Source of the DNA: an uncultured Rhodospirillaceae bacterium
Lineage (GTDB): Bacteria; Pseudomonadota; Alphaproteobacteria; Rhodospirillales; Rhodospirillaceae
Length of the DNA stretch: 64,000 bases
Assembly: GCA_943787205.1 (NCBI GenBank)
Contig: CALSLN010000008.1
Span: 1-64,000 of the forward strand
Direction: 5' to 3'
Shown: one piece after another, positions 18,222-26,692 of the stretch
Layout: every line of letters begins with the position of its first letter
Numbering within the stretch: the first letter of the stretch is position 1
Program-made: the position numbers and the translations under genes
The notes under the pieces: generated by a model
What the model saw: only the letters and a program-made list of their open reading frames with translations
The model's database searches: none
Told to the model about the DNA's origin: nothing

Positions 18222-18650
18222 TCACCACCCGAATTCAGAATATTGTCGATCTTGCTGACACGCTTCAATAGCGGCAGCGATATAAGGGACCGTATTTGGT
18301 GGCAGCTCATTTTCAGGGAACCACAACATATCGTCGCATTTATTCGGCTCCATGTTTTGCGGCTCTCCCATCCAGTTGCTTGCCCCAAAGAACAGAGACA
18401 ACCGCTCATCATCTGCTTTTCGATGCATCGTGAGAAGCAGACTGAGGTCACTCCCTCTTAGCTCGATACCAGCTTCCTCTTGAGCTTCGCGAATCATGGC
18501 CTCTTTAAACGTTTCACCCCCATCAACATGCCCAGCAACCAAACTATACTTGCCATCTTCGTAACCCGTTTGAAAACGGCGGAGCATCAGGATTGTGTCT
18601 TCTCTGCAAAGCAGAAGGTGAACTTCCGGAATGAGCTTGAATCTAGGCAT
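18222..18650 (-). CDS. NUDIX hydrolase
   Basis: A 142-residue single-domain protein with a complete NUDIX box: GHVDGGETFKEAMIREAQEE followed by AGI. This box binds Mg and cleaves nucleoside diphosphates linked to another group. Residues after the box (MHRKADDERLSLFF) resemble housecleaning phosphatases of the MutT/8-oxo-dGTP kind, but the substrate cannot be decided. It precedes no obvious operon partner; the MBL-fold gene ends 27 bases upstream on the same strand, so the two may be cotranscribed. Confidence 0.85.
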   Translation of the reverse strand: MPRFKLIPEVHLLLCREDTILMLRRFQTGYEDGKYSLVAGHVDGGETFKEAMIREAQEEAGIELRGSDLSLLLTMHRKADDERLSLFFGASNWMGEPQNMEPNKCDDMLWFPENELPPNTVPYIAAAIEACQQDRQYSEFGW

Positions 18651-18677
18651 GACCTCACACGCAGTACTTAAACGCTA

Positions 18678-19412
18678 TTAAATTTCAAAAACTTTACCGT
18701 CTTCAGCAACATCGCAGCCGACCTCATCGACGCGGCCGAGCATATCCTCACTCATATGCGTGATAACGAGTCGCTTTGGCTTTATGCGATCAATGTTCGC
18801 CATGAGCGATAAGTAATCGAGATGCCATTTAATTTTTTTCTCGAAATAGTAGGCTTCCGCAATCATGAGGTCAGCATCGGCACACACCTCAATAAGCGTA
18901 TCAGTCCACTGAGTATCTCCAGTGTAGGCAACTATTTTGCCTTCATGTTCCATCCGAACCGCAAGCGGTGGCGCGCCGCAAAAGTGATCAACTTCATAGG
19001 GCGTAATCGTGAGATCCGTCCACCGGTAAGGTTCCTCGACAGCAAACTCATCAATTACTAAATCGAATTTTGGAGGCGTTTCTGATGAGCCGGAGAAGAG
19101 TACCTCACGCGCCTCATGGAGCCGTTGCTTGAATGTTGCAGGCCCAACCAAAACCAATGGGGTGTTTCGCTTAGAGAACTGCGCATCGAGCAAGAAAAAT
19201 GGAAGGCCGCCAAAGTGATCGCCATGCAGATGGGTGATGAAAATTGCATCGATAGAATTGGAATCAATACCGAGATTTTTCATGGCAACTAGAGACGTCG
19301 CGCCGTAGTCGATCAAAAATCTTCGGTGGTTATCTGTCTCGACCATAATGCATGTATTGAATCTTCCCCCTGACCCAAAAGCATCTCCAGTGCCGATAAA
19401 GGTGACCTTCAC
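18678..19412 (-). CDS. MBL-fold metallo-hydrolase, RNase Z-like
   Basis: A 244-residue metallo-beta-lactamase-fold protein starting at GTG 19412. The zinc motif is THLHGDHFGGLPFF, preceded by the GTGDAFGSGGR start motif and followed by AYTGDTQWTD and ITHMSEDML, the pattern of ribonuclease Z/AtsA-type hydrolases. The true RNase Z exosite arm is not evident, so a role as a small-molecule or nucleotide hydrolase is as likely as tRNA processing. Six bases separate it from the upstream alpha/beta hydrolase on the same strand. Confidence 0.85.
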   Translation of the reverse strand: MKVTFIGTGDAFGSGGRFNTCIMVETDNHRRFLIDYGATSLVAMKNLGIDSNSIDAIFITHLHGDHFGGLPFFLLDAQFSKRNTPLVLVGPATFKQRLHEAREVLFSGSSETPPKFDLVIDEFAVEEPYRWTDLTITPYEVDHFCGAPPLAVRMEHEGKIVAYTGDTQWTDTLIEVCADADLMIAEAYYFEKKIKWHLDYLSLMANIDRIKPKRLVITHMSEDMLGRVDEVGCDVAEDGKVFEI

Positions 19413-19417
19413 GCTCC

Positions 19418-20374
19418 TCAGTCCTCAAAAAACTCTTCGATCAACGGGATGATCAACTCAGGCGACTCAAGCGCCGGAAAATGCCCAACCCCTGGCAATT
19501 CTTTTATCGTCAAAGGCGTTTGCGTCATCCGACTGGTCAACTCGCCTAATTGGCCCGGCGGCAAGACGGGATCAGACATGGCCCAAATCACCAATGTCGG
19601 CGTGACAACGCCACCAAGGTTTGTATCCCCTTGTTCCGGCGAGAAATTTGCGGGAATCAGCTGGCGCGCCATGGGCGCAGCAACCCTACGGTTTTGGTCA
19701 TACATTAAGGTGATCAGATCTTCGCTCAGTAGTTCCGGTGTACCCCACAAATAGGAATAGTACGTATCCCAGAATCCACGAGTCCGGAACTTCAAGTAGT
19801 CATCATTCAGAATCATCGCGCGGCGCACATTATCCGGGCGCGCACTACGTGGCACACTTACCGGAGATGACGGCATATTCATGACCACGAGCTTCGTAAC
19901 TCGGTCAGGATAGTTCTTCGCAACACGTGTGGCGATCGTTCCGCCGCTGGACTGACCGATAAGGTGAAAAGGACCTTCGACGCCGAGTTGATCCAGCAGG
20001 TCCATGACCATGCCATGCAAGGTCACCTCATCACTGATTTGATCTGGGGCACCGACATCCGAGAGGCCTCGCCCGGGTAGCTCTAATCGAATCATACGGT
20101 GGCGATCTTTCATCGCACTGACGACAGGGTCCCACGTCTTCAAGGTTCCCTCGGACCCGTGAATGAGAACGATAGGAAACCCCTCGCCTTCATCTTGATA
20201 GTGGGTGGAGACACCAGACAGGTCCGTAAAGCGAGATTGGTTTGATGCGTAGAGCCCTCTCAATTCAGCAAGGGATAGCCGAAACGTATCTGACCGAAAG
20301 GTCGAGAGACCCGCCAATAGCACCACCGCAAGTGCGCCAACTATTGCGATCACTGACATTGCTCTCGTACCCAT
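19418..20374 (-). CDS. Alpha/beta hydrolase, membrane-anchored or exported
   Basis: A 318-residue hydrolase with an N-terminal hydrophobic segment (VIAIVGALAVVLLAGLSTF) that acts as signal or anchor. The catalytic parts are visible: oxyanion region IHGSEGTLKTWDP, nucleophile serine in GQSSGG, acid after LVIWAMSDPVLPPG, and His in PGVGHFPALESPE. This is a canonical esterase/epoxide-hydrolase-like fold. The substrate is unknown. It is the first gene of a minus-strand run with the MBL hydrolase. Confidence 0.85.
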   Translation of the reverse strand: MGTRAMSVIAIVGALAVVLLAGLSTFRSDTFRLSLAELRGLYASNQSRFTDLSGVSTHYQDEGEGFPIVLIHGSEGTLKTWDPVVSAMKDRHRMIRLELPGRGLSDVGAPDQISDEVTLHGMVMDLLDQLGVEGPFHLIGQSSGGTIATRVAKNYPDRVTKLVVMNMPSSPVSVPRSARPDNVRRAMILNDDYLKFRTRGFWDTYYSYLWGTPELLSEDLITLMYDQNRRVAAPMARQLIPANFSPEQGDTNLGGVVTPTLVIWAMSDPVLPPGQLGELTSRMTQTPLTIKELPGVGHFPALESPELIIPLIEEFFED

Positions 20375-20445
20375 AAAACCGGCCCTAGCTTGTTAGAATG
20401 TGATTTTCCAAGACATAGCATACGACCCAGAAGCCTGGAGAGCCA

Positions 20446-20474
20446 TTGACTTTGTACAACTTGGAATTTATCAC
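20446..20474 (+). promoter_or_regulatory. Candidate sigma-70 promoter for the MATE transcript
   Basis: TTGACT (20446-20451) is separated by exactly 17 bases from TATCAC (20469-20474). The -35 matches five of six consensus bases and the -10 four of six. Transcription would start near 20481 and give a leader of about 230 bases before the MATE start. Confidence 0.45.
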
Positions 20475-20509
20475 CCTCGACTTCGTGACAACCTCTAGAG
20501 GGGCGTTTG

Positions 20510-20662
20510 ATGTTTAAACTTGATCAGATTTCGACCGCCTTGGCTGCGGTCCACGGCGACACGCCGCGCTCGGTTATGTGCGGCCTCACGCCATCCCGCG
20601 CGCTTCAACGCTCCCAGACGGGCAAACCTTCGATTAGCGCCGACCCCCAAGCAAACGCATAG
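20510..20662 (+). CDS. Possible 50-residue leader or small protein ahead of the MATE exporter
   Basis: The ORF starts at ATG 20510 behind AGAGGGG with six bases of spacing, which is a stronger ribosome site than that of many neighbours. The product begins MFKLDQISTALAAVHGD and has no membrane segment or recognised motif. It ends 51 bases before the GTG of the MATE gene and lies downstream of the candidate promoter. It could be a regulatory leader peptide or a chance ORF; I cannot tell from one sequence. Confidence 0.3.
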   Translation: MFKLDQISTALAAVHGDTPRSVMCGLTPSRALQRSQTGKPSISADPQANA

Positions 20663-20713
20663 CGGTCTCCCCTCGAGCCGCTAATACGCCGCTCTCTAGG
20701 AAAGACCGTTACA

Positions 20714-22102
20714 GTGACCCAAGACATACATACCCATAGCCCGCAGACGATTCGCCAAGAACTCGGCGCGACATCTCGCCTCGCGTTGCCGCTCGCCGGT
20801 GCTGCTTTGGCCCAAATGGGCATGGGGCTAACCGACACCATTATGCTCGGCTCCGTCGGTCGCGAGGCCTTGGCAGCAGGTGGCCTTGGTGGCTCTGTTT
20901 TCTTCATGTTTTCCGGCATGTTTCAAAATGTAGTGGCGAGCGTCGCCATCCTGATCGCGCACGCACGCGGATCGGGTGAGACCGACCAAATAGACTCGAT
21001 TTTTCGCGCGGGCCTTATCCTTTCTCTGATGGGAACGCTGCCATTGTTTTTCATGCTGTGGAATGTGGAGCCCTTCCTCCTTTGGGTCGGCGAGCCCCCG
21101 GCTTTGGCATCTGACGTCACCGCATACATGCGCGTGATCATCATTGGCACACCCGCAATCATGGTTGCCGCCGCCATGCGGTTCTATTTATCGGCCATGA
21201 ACCATCCACGGATCATTCTCATCGTCTCGATCATTGGGCTATTTGCCAACGGCCTGCTTGATTACGGGTTGATCTATGGAGCATGGGGGTTGCCTGAACT
21301 GGGCTTCCTCGGGGCCGCTTATGCGACGGCCATCGTGATGTGGATTTCTGCAATCGCCACATCGATTGCGATCCGCCTAACACCAGCCCTTAAACCTAAG
21401 CGCTTATTCGCACCTATCGATTGGTCGATCTTTCTAGAGCTCAATAAGTTGGGATGGCCCATTGCGGTGATCTTCAGTGTGGAAACAATGCTATTCATGG
21501 TCGGTGCATTGCTCATGGGAACGCTTGGAACAGTCTCTCTCGCAGCACATCAGGTCACAATCATGATCGCGGCCACATCCTTCATGATGCCCATGGCTGT
21601 GGGACAGGCTGCGAATGTCAGGGTTGGCTATCACATGGGGGCTGGCATGCCTGCATCCGCCCGACGTAGTGGATTCGTCGCGCTCGGTCTCGGCTTTGCC
21701 ATCACCACCGTTACGGCGATCATCATCGTGCTCTTTCCGATGGAATTAACGCTTCTGTTTCAGCTGGATCCAGACAGCCCTGATGACGCCGTCGTTATTG
21801 CTTTGGTTATTCGGCTTCTTGCGATTTGCGCTTTGTTCCAATTCGTTGACGGAGCGCAAGCCGTCGGCGCTGGCATTTTACGGGGCTATAAGGACACACG
21901 AGTCCCAATGATCCTTGCCACGATTGGGTACTGGGGCGTTGGCTTTACCGTTGCCTGGACCTTGGCTTTTCCAATGGGATTCGGGCCAGAAGGTTTGTGG
22001 TGGGGATTAGCGACTGGCCTTGCCGCTGCGGCGATCTTGTTGTGCGGACGTTTTCTCTACATCAGCAAACGCGCATTGGCTCAGACCGTCGCTAGTTCAT
22101 AA
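20714..22102 (+). CDS. MATE-family multidrug/toxin efflux transporter
   Basis: A 462-residue protein with twelve predicted transmembrane helices in two related halves, of the NorM type. Early motifs LAGAALAQMGMGLTDTIM and the second-half counterpart AAHQVTIMIAATSFMMPMAV are typical, as is GILRGYKDTRVPM. MATE proteins export cationic drugs or organic compounds using sodium or proton gradients. The start is GTG 20714 behind AGGAAAG. The stop overlaps by 11 bases the stop of the convergent alpha/beta hydrolase gene. Confidence 0.9.
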   Translation: MTQDIHTHSPQTIRQELGATSRLALPLAGAALAQMGMGLTDTIMLGSVGREALAAGGLGGSVFFMFSGMFQNVVASVAILIAHARGSGETDQIDSIFRAGLILSLMGTLPLFFMLWNVEPFLLWVGEPPALASDVTAYMRVIIIGTPAIMVAAAMRFYLSAMNHPRIILIVSIIGLFANGLLDYGLIYGAWGLPELGFLGAAYATAIVMWISAIATSIAIRLTPALKPKRLFAPIDWSIFLELNKLGWPIAVIFSVETMLFMVGALLMGTLGTVSLAAHQVTIMIAATSFMMPMAVGQAANVRVGYHMGAGMPASARRSGFVALGLGFAITTVTAIIIVLFPMELTLLFQLDPDSPDDAVVIALVIRLLAICALFQFVDGAQAVGAGILRGYKDTRVPMILATIGYWGVGFTVAWTLAFPMGFGPEGLWWGLATGLAAAAILLCGRFLYISKRALAQTVASS

Positions 22103-23171
22103 GCCGCTTGTCGAAGAAATCCCAGATCACTTTGTATGCTGTCGCCGCTTCTTCTGTTCCTGGGAACAAGAAGAAGTGGCCATGGCCCAGCCCCTCTTGC
22201 ACAAACAACTCTGCGTCGACGTCTGCTTTCAGCAACTCCGTATGTGTCATCAGGGCGTTGCTCATGGCAATATCGCGCGTCCCAGTTACGACAAGCGTCG
22301 GCGGAAACTGAGCCAACGTGTCAGGAAACAAGCCCGGCGTTATTGTCGGCGTGTTAACGTCTAGGTCTGCAAAATAATTTCTGGATTGCGCCGCAGAATC
22401 CGCAGGGCTAATAGGCATCGTCGCGTTCAACAAGGAACTGGTGGTTGCGGAATCACCCCCGAACCAAAACGTGCCCATTGCTCCAGAACAGAAAATACCG
22501 ATCGCGCCTGGCAACGGCAGATCCTTTTCTAGGAACCATGGAATAATCTGAGCGGTCAGCGTCCCACCCGCTGAACAGCCGTAAATGCCGATATTCTCTG
22601 GTTTTGTCGTTTCAAGCACGTGCCGATAGACGGCTTCCATATCTTCACTGGCCGCTGGAAAACTGTGTTCAGGTGCAAGCCGGTAATCTACAGCGATCAC
22701 TTTGATGCCTGCGTGCCCTGCCAAAGGCACGGCTTCTACCTGACCACCATAGGCGCTACCAAACATGAAGCCGCCCATGTGCGCGTTAATCATCACGCGG
22801 TTTTCGTTACCCAGCGCGATCCCCGCCTCAGGTGTCACGACATGCGTCCGCACGCCATTAATCATCGTCTCATCAATGTTTGACGGATAAATTTCGAGCC
22901 ACGCATCGAGCTGTTCTTTCGACATATCGTCGGACCGTTTGCGCACCGCTTCCAAACCATCTTTCAAGGACGGCGGTGTCGCCGCTCGCAGCCGACGGGT
23001 AAACTCGGCTTTGATCTCATCGCTGAGAAAACTCGACATTGGGGCTTCATTCAGGGCGCCCCGAATGGTGCCGTCTTCATCGACTGTCGGTCGCGCATTC
23101 TCTTGCGCAAAGGTTGGGAACGCCAGAGTCCCTGCCAACACTGTTGCAACTAAGGTTTTATAAATGCGCAT
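22092..23171 (-). CDS. Exported alpha/beta hydrolase of the hormone-sensitive-lipase family
   Basis: A 359-residue protein with signal peptide (ending TFAQ). The core shows the family order: oxyanion loop NAHMGGF (where most members have HGGGF), then VDYRLAPEHSFPAA, nucleophile GCSAGG, acid in TGTRDIAMSN, and His in GLGHGHFF. These features place it in the HSL group of esterases (family IV). It likely hydrolyses short-chain or aromatic esters in the periplasm. The substrate is unknown. Confidence 0.87.
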   Translation of the reverse strand: MRIYKTLVATVLAGTLAFPTFAQENARPTVDEDGTIRGALNEAPMSSFLSDEIKAEFTRRLRAATPPSLKDGLEAVRKRSDDMSKEQLDAWLEIYPSNIDETMINGVRTHVVTPEAGIALGNENRVMINAHMGGFMFGSAYGGQVEAVPLAGHAGIKVIAVDYRLAPEHSFPAASEDMEAVYRHVLETTKPENIGIYGCSAGGTLTAQIIPWFLEKDLPLPGAIGIFCSGAMGTFWFGGDSATTSSLLNATMPISPADSAAQSRNYFADLDVNTPTITPGLFPDTLAQFPPTLVVTGTRDIAMSNALMTHTELLKADVDAELFVQEGLGHGHFFLFPGTEEAATAYKVIWDFFDKRLMN

Positions 23172-23256
23172 GTCAGCCCCCGTTTAAATGTTAACGGAGC
23201 TTATCGACCACGGTGGTCAAACACCAGTAAATGCAAGTGCGTTGCCGTGTTTGTGA

Positions 23257-23300
23257 TTAAGTGCGTTCCACGCAGGTTTTTCTTAAGTGCGTTCCACGCA
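23257..23300. repeat. Tandem duplication of the 3' end of the thiolase gene
   Basis: The 18-base sequence TTAAGTGCGTTCCACGCA occurs at 23257-23274 and again at 23283-23300, a period of 26 bases. The second copy encodes the last five codons and stop of the thiolase on the minus strand (CVERT and stop); the first lies just beyond the stop. A degenerate third copy, AAGTGCGTT, may lie near 23235. Confidence 0.8.
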
Positions 23301-24458
23301 CATTGCGATACCCATACCGCCACCAATACACAGGGTCGTTAGGCCCTTCTGTGCGTCTCGCTTTTGCATTTCATGCAACAGTGTCACCAAGACGCGGCAG
23401 CCTGATGCGCCGATTGGATGACCAAGAGCAATGGCGCCTCCATTGACGTTGACCTTGTCGGGGTCAAAACCAAGATCACCACACACCGCCAAAGACTGAG
23501 CAGCAAAAGCTTCATTGGCTTCTATCAAATCAAGGTCGTCAGAAGACCAACCCGCTTTCTCGAGCGCTTTGCGCGAGGCCGGAATGGGACCCATCCCCAT
23601 GATCGCTGGATCGACACCTACTTGCGCCCAAGACGCAACTCGAGCAATCGGCGTTAGACCGCGGGCCTCCGCTTCATCTGCAGTCATTAGAACAACCGCT
23701 GCCGCACCATCATTAATGCCTGACGCATTGCCCGCCGTGACCGTACCGTCTTTCGAAAATGCGGGACGCAATTTACCGAGTGACTCGACCGTTGCACCGG
23801 CTCGCGGGTATTCGTCTATGTCAAAGACTTTGTCTTCCCGCTTAACCTTGATAGTCACGGGCACGATCTCGTTGGTGAACCGGCCGACACCGAGAGCCTT
23901 CTCAGCCTTCTGTTGGGAGGTTGCCGCAAACTCGTCTTGGACTTCGCGGGTAAATTGCCATTTCTCAGCAATGTTTTCGGCGGTCTTTCCCATGTGGTAG
24001 CCATTAAAGGCATCCCACAATCCGTCTTTAATCATGGTATCGACAAGTTGGGTGTCACCCATTTTTGTGGCGCTGCGCAAATAGGTGCAGTGAGGTGAGT
24101 TAGACATGCTCTCCTGTCCACCAGCGACGACGATGGTATTGTCCCCTGCGAGAATGCCACTCACGCCAAGCGCCACTGCTTTCAAGCCAGACCCACAAAC
24201 CTGATTGATGGTCATTGCTGGTACCTCCTTCGGCACACCAGCGCCGATAGAGGCCTGCCTGGCGGGGTTCTGACCATTACCGGCTGCCAACACCTGCCCC
24301 ATCACAACTTCAGATACGTCGGCTGCGTCCACTTTTGCGCGCGCTAGCGCTTCTTGAATAACGATCTGCCCAAGTTCTGCGGCCTGTAAACCGGAGAGGC
24401 TGCCTGAGAATGAACCGATGGGGGTGCGTACTGCTGAAGTGATAACGATGTCAGTCAT
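23283..24458 (-). CDS. phaA: Acetyl-CoA C-acetyltransferase (beta-ketothiolase, PhaA type)
   Basis: A 391-residue biosynthetic-type thiolase. The nucleophile Cys is in VCGSGLKA, the His in GHPIGASG, and the second Cys in LCIGGGMG, with [16 protein letters not shown] substrate-loop residues (here [11 protein letters not shown]). It condenses two acetyl-CoA to acetoacetyl-CoA, the first step of PHB synthesis, and can also serve ketone-body or fatty-acid metabolism. It lies 63 bases downstream of the PhaC-like gene on the same strand, which supports the PHA role. No phaB reductase is in the window. Confidence 0.92.
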   Translation of the reverse strand: MTDIVITSAVRTPIGSFSGSLSGLQAAELGQIVIQEALARAKVDAADVSEVVMGQVLAAGNGQNPARQASIGAGVPKEVPAMTINQVCGSGLKAVALGVSGILAGDNTIVVAGGQESMSNSPHCTYLRSATKMGDTQLVDTMIKDGLWDAFNGYHMGKTAENIAEKWQFTREVQDEFAATSQQKAEKALGVGRFTNEIVPVTIKVKREDKVFDIDEYPRAGATVESLGKLRPAFSKDGTVTAGNASGINDGAAAVVLMTADEAEARGLTPIARVASWAQVGVDPAIMGMGPIPASRKALEKAGWSSDDLDLIEANEAFAAQSLAVCGDLGFDPDKVNVNGGAIALGHPIGASGCRVLVTLLHEMQKRDAQKGLTTLCIGGGMGIAMCVERT

Positions 24459-24521
24459 AGTAAGTCCTGTTCGAAAGCCCTGCAGCGCATTACTATTCTG
24501 GATGCCGCAGCGCGATAAGTA

Positions 24522-25670
24522 TTATTGCGATGCAGCATTAGTAATCCAGTCGGCGACCGGTTCATAGACCTCATTAGCCGCTCGGCGGCCCGCCATCATT
24601 CCGATGTGACCGAGGGCCACAGACTGAACAGTTGAACCGGGTATCAGATGGGCCAGCGATTCCGCCGAACTTGGGGGCACGATTCGGTCCCTGGATGGAA
24701 TCACGGCAAGCGCTGGACACGCAATCTCTTGCGGTTGAATCACGGTCGACCCAATTCGCCAAGCTTCGTTAACGGTCGCGTTATTGAGATACCATTCAAA
24801 CAAACAAGTGCGCGCCACCGGCCCCGCGAGTGGAACGCCGTCGTTTAACCAATCCTCTAGAACGACAAATCGCTTCGCGCTATCGCTGTTCAGGTCCATT
24901 GCCGCAAAAGACCGGAACTTGCGTCCGACCAGTGTTGGATCAAGACCAACAAACAAGGCTTGAACCAAATCAACGGGCGCCCGCCCAAGAGTATCGAATG
25001 TTGCTTCCAAGGCCGTGCGTGAAACGCCCAACAATTGGCGAAGCCCTTCACTGTCTGTATGGAAATCCCATGGCGCAGCCAGCAACACCAAAGCCTCAAC
25101 GAGATCAGGGCGCAGAACAGCAGGTGCAGTAGTGAGCGTGCCACCCATGCAATAGCCCACCAAAACAGCAGGCTTTCTATGAAAGTGCTTGATCTTATCT
25201 AGTGCCGGTATCAATACCTGCTCAATATAGCTGTCGAGATCTGCGGCCGCATCAAAGTGCGATGGGTCTGTCCAATCGAGCAGGTACGGGGTCAAACCGT
25301 GCGCAGCAAGAGCACGCATGAAACTCCGGTCCTTAAATAAGTCGAGCACGTACGCTTTATTGATAAGAGACGGCACAACTAGGACAGGTTGACCGTCGGT
25401 GGGTCCGCCATAATCCAGAATGGGCAATGTTTCGGCTTCAGCCCATCGGTGAGGTGACGTCAAATCGCGACGATGGGGATGTTCTTGATATGCCGCGATA
25501 CCAGACGCAAATGTTGCAAGCTTATCCTGCCCGGCGCGGGTCAGAGCACTTAGAAAAAAAGTTGGGTCATATTTTTCGGTCCACGACTCACCGTTCAGTG
25601 GTCTACCGGTCGTCTCTTCAACCGCCTGCTCTATCGGCTTCGAGATCGGCGATCCGACGCTCCAAGGCAT
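24522..25670 (-). CDS. PHA synthase-like alpha/beta hydrolase (class III PhaC family)
   Basis: From ATG 25670 the product is 382 residues; the frame stays open to ATG 25709, but the extra part is antisense-free overlap with the preceding small gene and looks non-native. The core has LDYGGPTDGQPVLVVPSLIN, a lipase-like box with Cys as nucleophile (GYCMGG), acid in PSRDRIVPP and His in LGHIGMMAG, the Cys-Asp-His triad of PHA synthases. Its length fits class III PhaC, which works with a PhaE partner. It would polymerise hydroxyacyl-CoA at the PHA granule surface. It overlaps the 3' end of the PhaE-like gene. Confidence 0.8.
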   Translation of the reverse strand: MPWSVGSPISKPIEQAVEETTGRPLNGESWTEKYDPTFFLSALTRAGQDKLATFASGIAAYQEHPHRRDLTSPHRWAEAETLPILDYGGPTDGQPVLVVPSLINKAYVLDLFKDRSFMRALAAHGLTPYLLDWTDPSHFDAAADLDSYIEQVLIPALDKIKHFHRKPAVLVGYCMGGTLTTAPAVLRPDLVEALVLLAAPWDFHTDSEGLRQLLGVSRTALEATFDTLGRAPVDLVQALFVGLDPTLVGRKFRSFAAMDLNSDSAKRFVVLEDWLNDGVPLAGPVARTCLFEWYLNNATVNEAWRIGSTVIQPQEIACPALAVIPSRDRIVPPSSAESLAHLIPGSTVQSVALGHIGMMAGRRAANEVYEPVADWITNAASQ

Positions 25671-25940
25671 CAAGCCGGCGAAGCACATCTGCAAGGTCAG
25701 ACCCTCCATCGCTAGATGCAGGGGCAGTGGGCGCGGACCCGGCCGCGGCGCCTGGTTGGCTGGTGCCTGTTCCTGCGAAGGCGGCGGTGTATGCGGCGAA
25801 TACGTCAGAGGTTAGTCCTACGTTCTTGGCGGCGGTCTCAAACACACCGACTGCCAGGCCTCGGTGATCGCCGGATCGGCCGAAATCTGGGCCATTTGCT
25901 CCTGCCAGAGGTCAATGTAACGCTGGGCAAGCGCGTCCAT
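25618..25940 (-). pseudogene. PhaE-like small subunit, interrupted by a frameshift
   Basis: Two overlapping frames on the minus strand read as one protein if a single shift is allowed. From ATG 25940 the frame gives MDALAQRYIDLWQEQMAQIS and runs to AWQSV, then goes out of frame and stops at 25818. The frame starting at 25845 continues VFETAAKNVGLTSDVFAAY, an Ala/Pro-rich linker and a C-terminal heptad segment RRLDALERRIADLEADR. The break lies at the dinucleotide run GTGTG (25843-25847); loss of one base or duplication of TG explains it. About 106 residues with a terminal coiled coil next to PhaC suggest a PhaE/phasin-like partner. It is a damaged gene or a sequence error. Confidence 0.6.
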
Positions 25941-26021
25941 ATCTAGCCGAATCCGTCCATGCTGTTCGACTATATCGGCCCCGGCTACACGGGGCTAGAA
26001 CTGCATCGTCATAACTAAAAA

Positions 26022-26065
26022 TTGTGCAAAGCACACTTTGACTCGTTACGTTGTGCAAAGCACAA
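26022..26065. promoter_or_regulatory. Twin palindromic operators in the divergent PHA promoter
   Basis: Two copies of TTGTGCAAAGCACA lie at 26022-26035 and 26051-26064, starts 29 bases apart. Each is a palindrome TTGTGC-AAA-GCACAA, perfect in the second copy and with one mismatch at the last base in the first. They sit between the divergent PhaE-like/PhaC genes and phaR. PhaR repressors are known to autoregulate and to bind TGC-containing palindromes, so these are likely PhaR operators; binding is an inference. Confidence 0.7.
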
Positions 26066-26122
26066 TGGAACCAGGGTTAGGGGACCACGTTATGCATGGA
26101 CTGCGACAGGAGGGCTTAACCT

Positions 26123-26692
26123 ATGGCCGCGAAGTCCGCCGATTCAGACGTTATTACGATTAAAAAGTATGCCAACAGGCGACTTTATAATACCAAGACA
26201 TCCAGCTATGTGACGCTTGATCACCTCGCCGAGATGATCAAGCGAGAAGAAGACTTCGTTGTGGTCGACGCCAAAACTGGTGAAGACATTACCAGATCAG
26301 TTCTCACTCAGATTATCGTTGAGCAAGAAGGTAAGGGGCAAAACCTCCTACCGATCAAGTTTCTTCGCCAGATCATCGGCTTCTACGGTGATTCGCTTGG
26401 AGGGGTCCTGCCACGCTACCTGGAAGAAAGCATGGAGGCCTTTGCGCAGAACGAAGGCCGGATGCGCGAAGCTATGCAAAGCGCGTTCAAGGGCTTCTTT
26501 CCTGTCGAACAGTTCGAAGATATGACCAAGCAAAATATGGCTATGTTCGAAAACGCTATGAAGATGATGACTCCGTTTACGTCACAGCCTCAGGCCAATC
26601 CTCGAACCAAACACCAAACGAGCCAGAGCCTTCTCCAAAACAACCCGCTGCCTCTGCAGGATCATCAACAACGGGCGGCGTTGATGATTTAA
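26123..26692 (+). CDS. phaR: PHA synthesis repressor PhaR, C-terminus frameshifted
   Basis: The first ~154 residues are a normal PhaR: N-terminal DNA-binding domain (ITIKKYANRRLYNTKTSSYV), then the PHB-accumulation regulatory domain (FLRQIIGFYGDSLGG). The family represses phasin and its own gene and is released when it binds PHA. The start follows AGGAGGG. After MMTPFTSQ the reading frame becomes an unlike Gln-rich tail ending at 26692. A one-base shift near 26585-26588 instead restores SGQSSNQTPNEPEPSPKQ and then a terminal coiled coil DDLKAQLDAMQSQLEGL, stopping at 26754. The native protein was thus about 210 residues. Confidence 0.85.
   Translation: MAAKSADSDVITIKKYANRRLYNTKTSSYVTLDHLAEMIKREEDFVVVDAKTGEDITRSVLTQIIVEQEGKGQNLLPIKFLRQIIGFYGDSLGGVLPRYLEESMEAFAQNEGRMREAMQSAFKGFFPVEQFEDMTKQNMAMFENAMKMMTPFTSQPQANPRTKHQTSQSLLQNNPLPLQDHQQRAALMI

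Larger units (their letters stand above)
20375..20713. other. Intergenic region before the MATE gene: promoter plus possible leader ORF
   Basis: This 339-base gap separates the divergent alpha/beta hydrolase and MATE genes. It contains a good sigma-70-like promoter (20446-20474), the perfect palindrome CCTCTAGAGG (20492-20501), and a 50-codon ORF (20510-20662) with a strong Shine-Dalgarno. The MATE gene has its own AGGAAAG ribosome site at about 20698. Confidence 0.55.
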
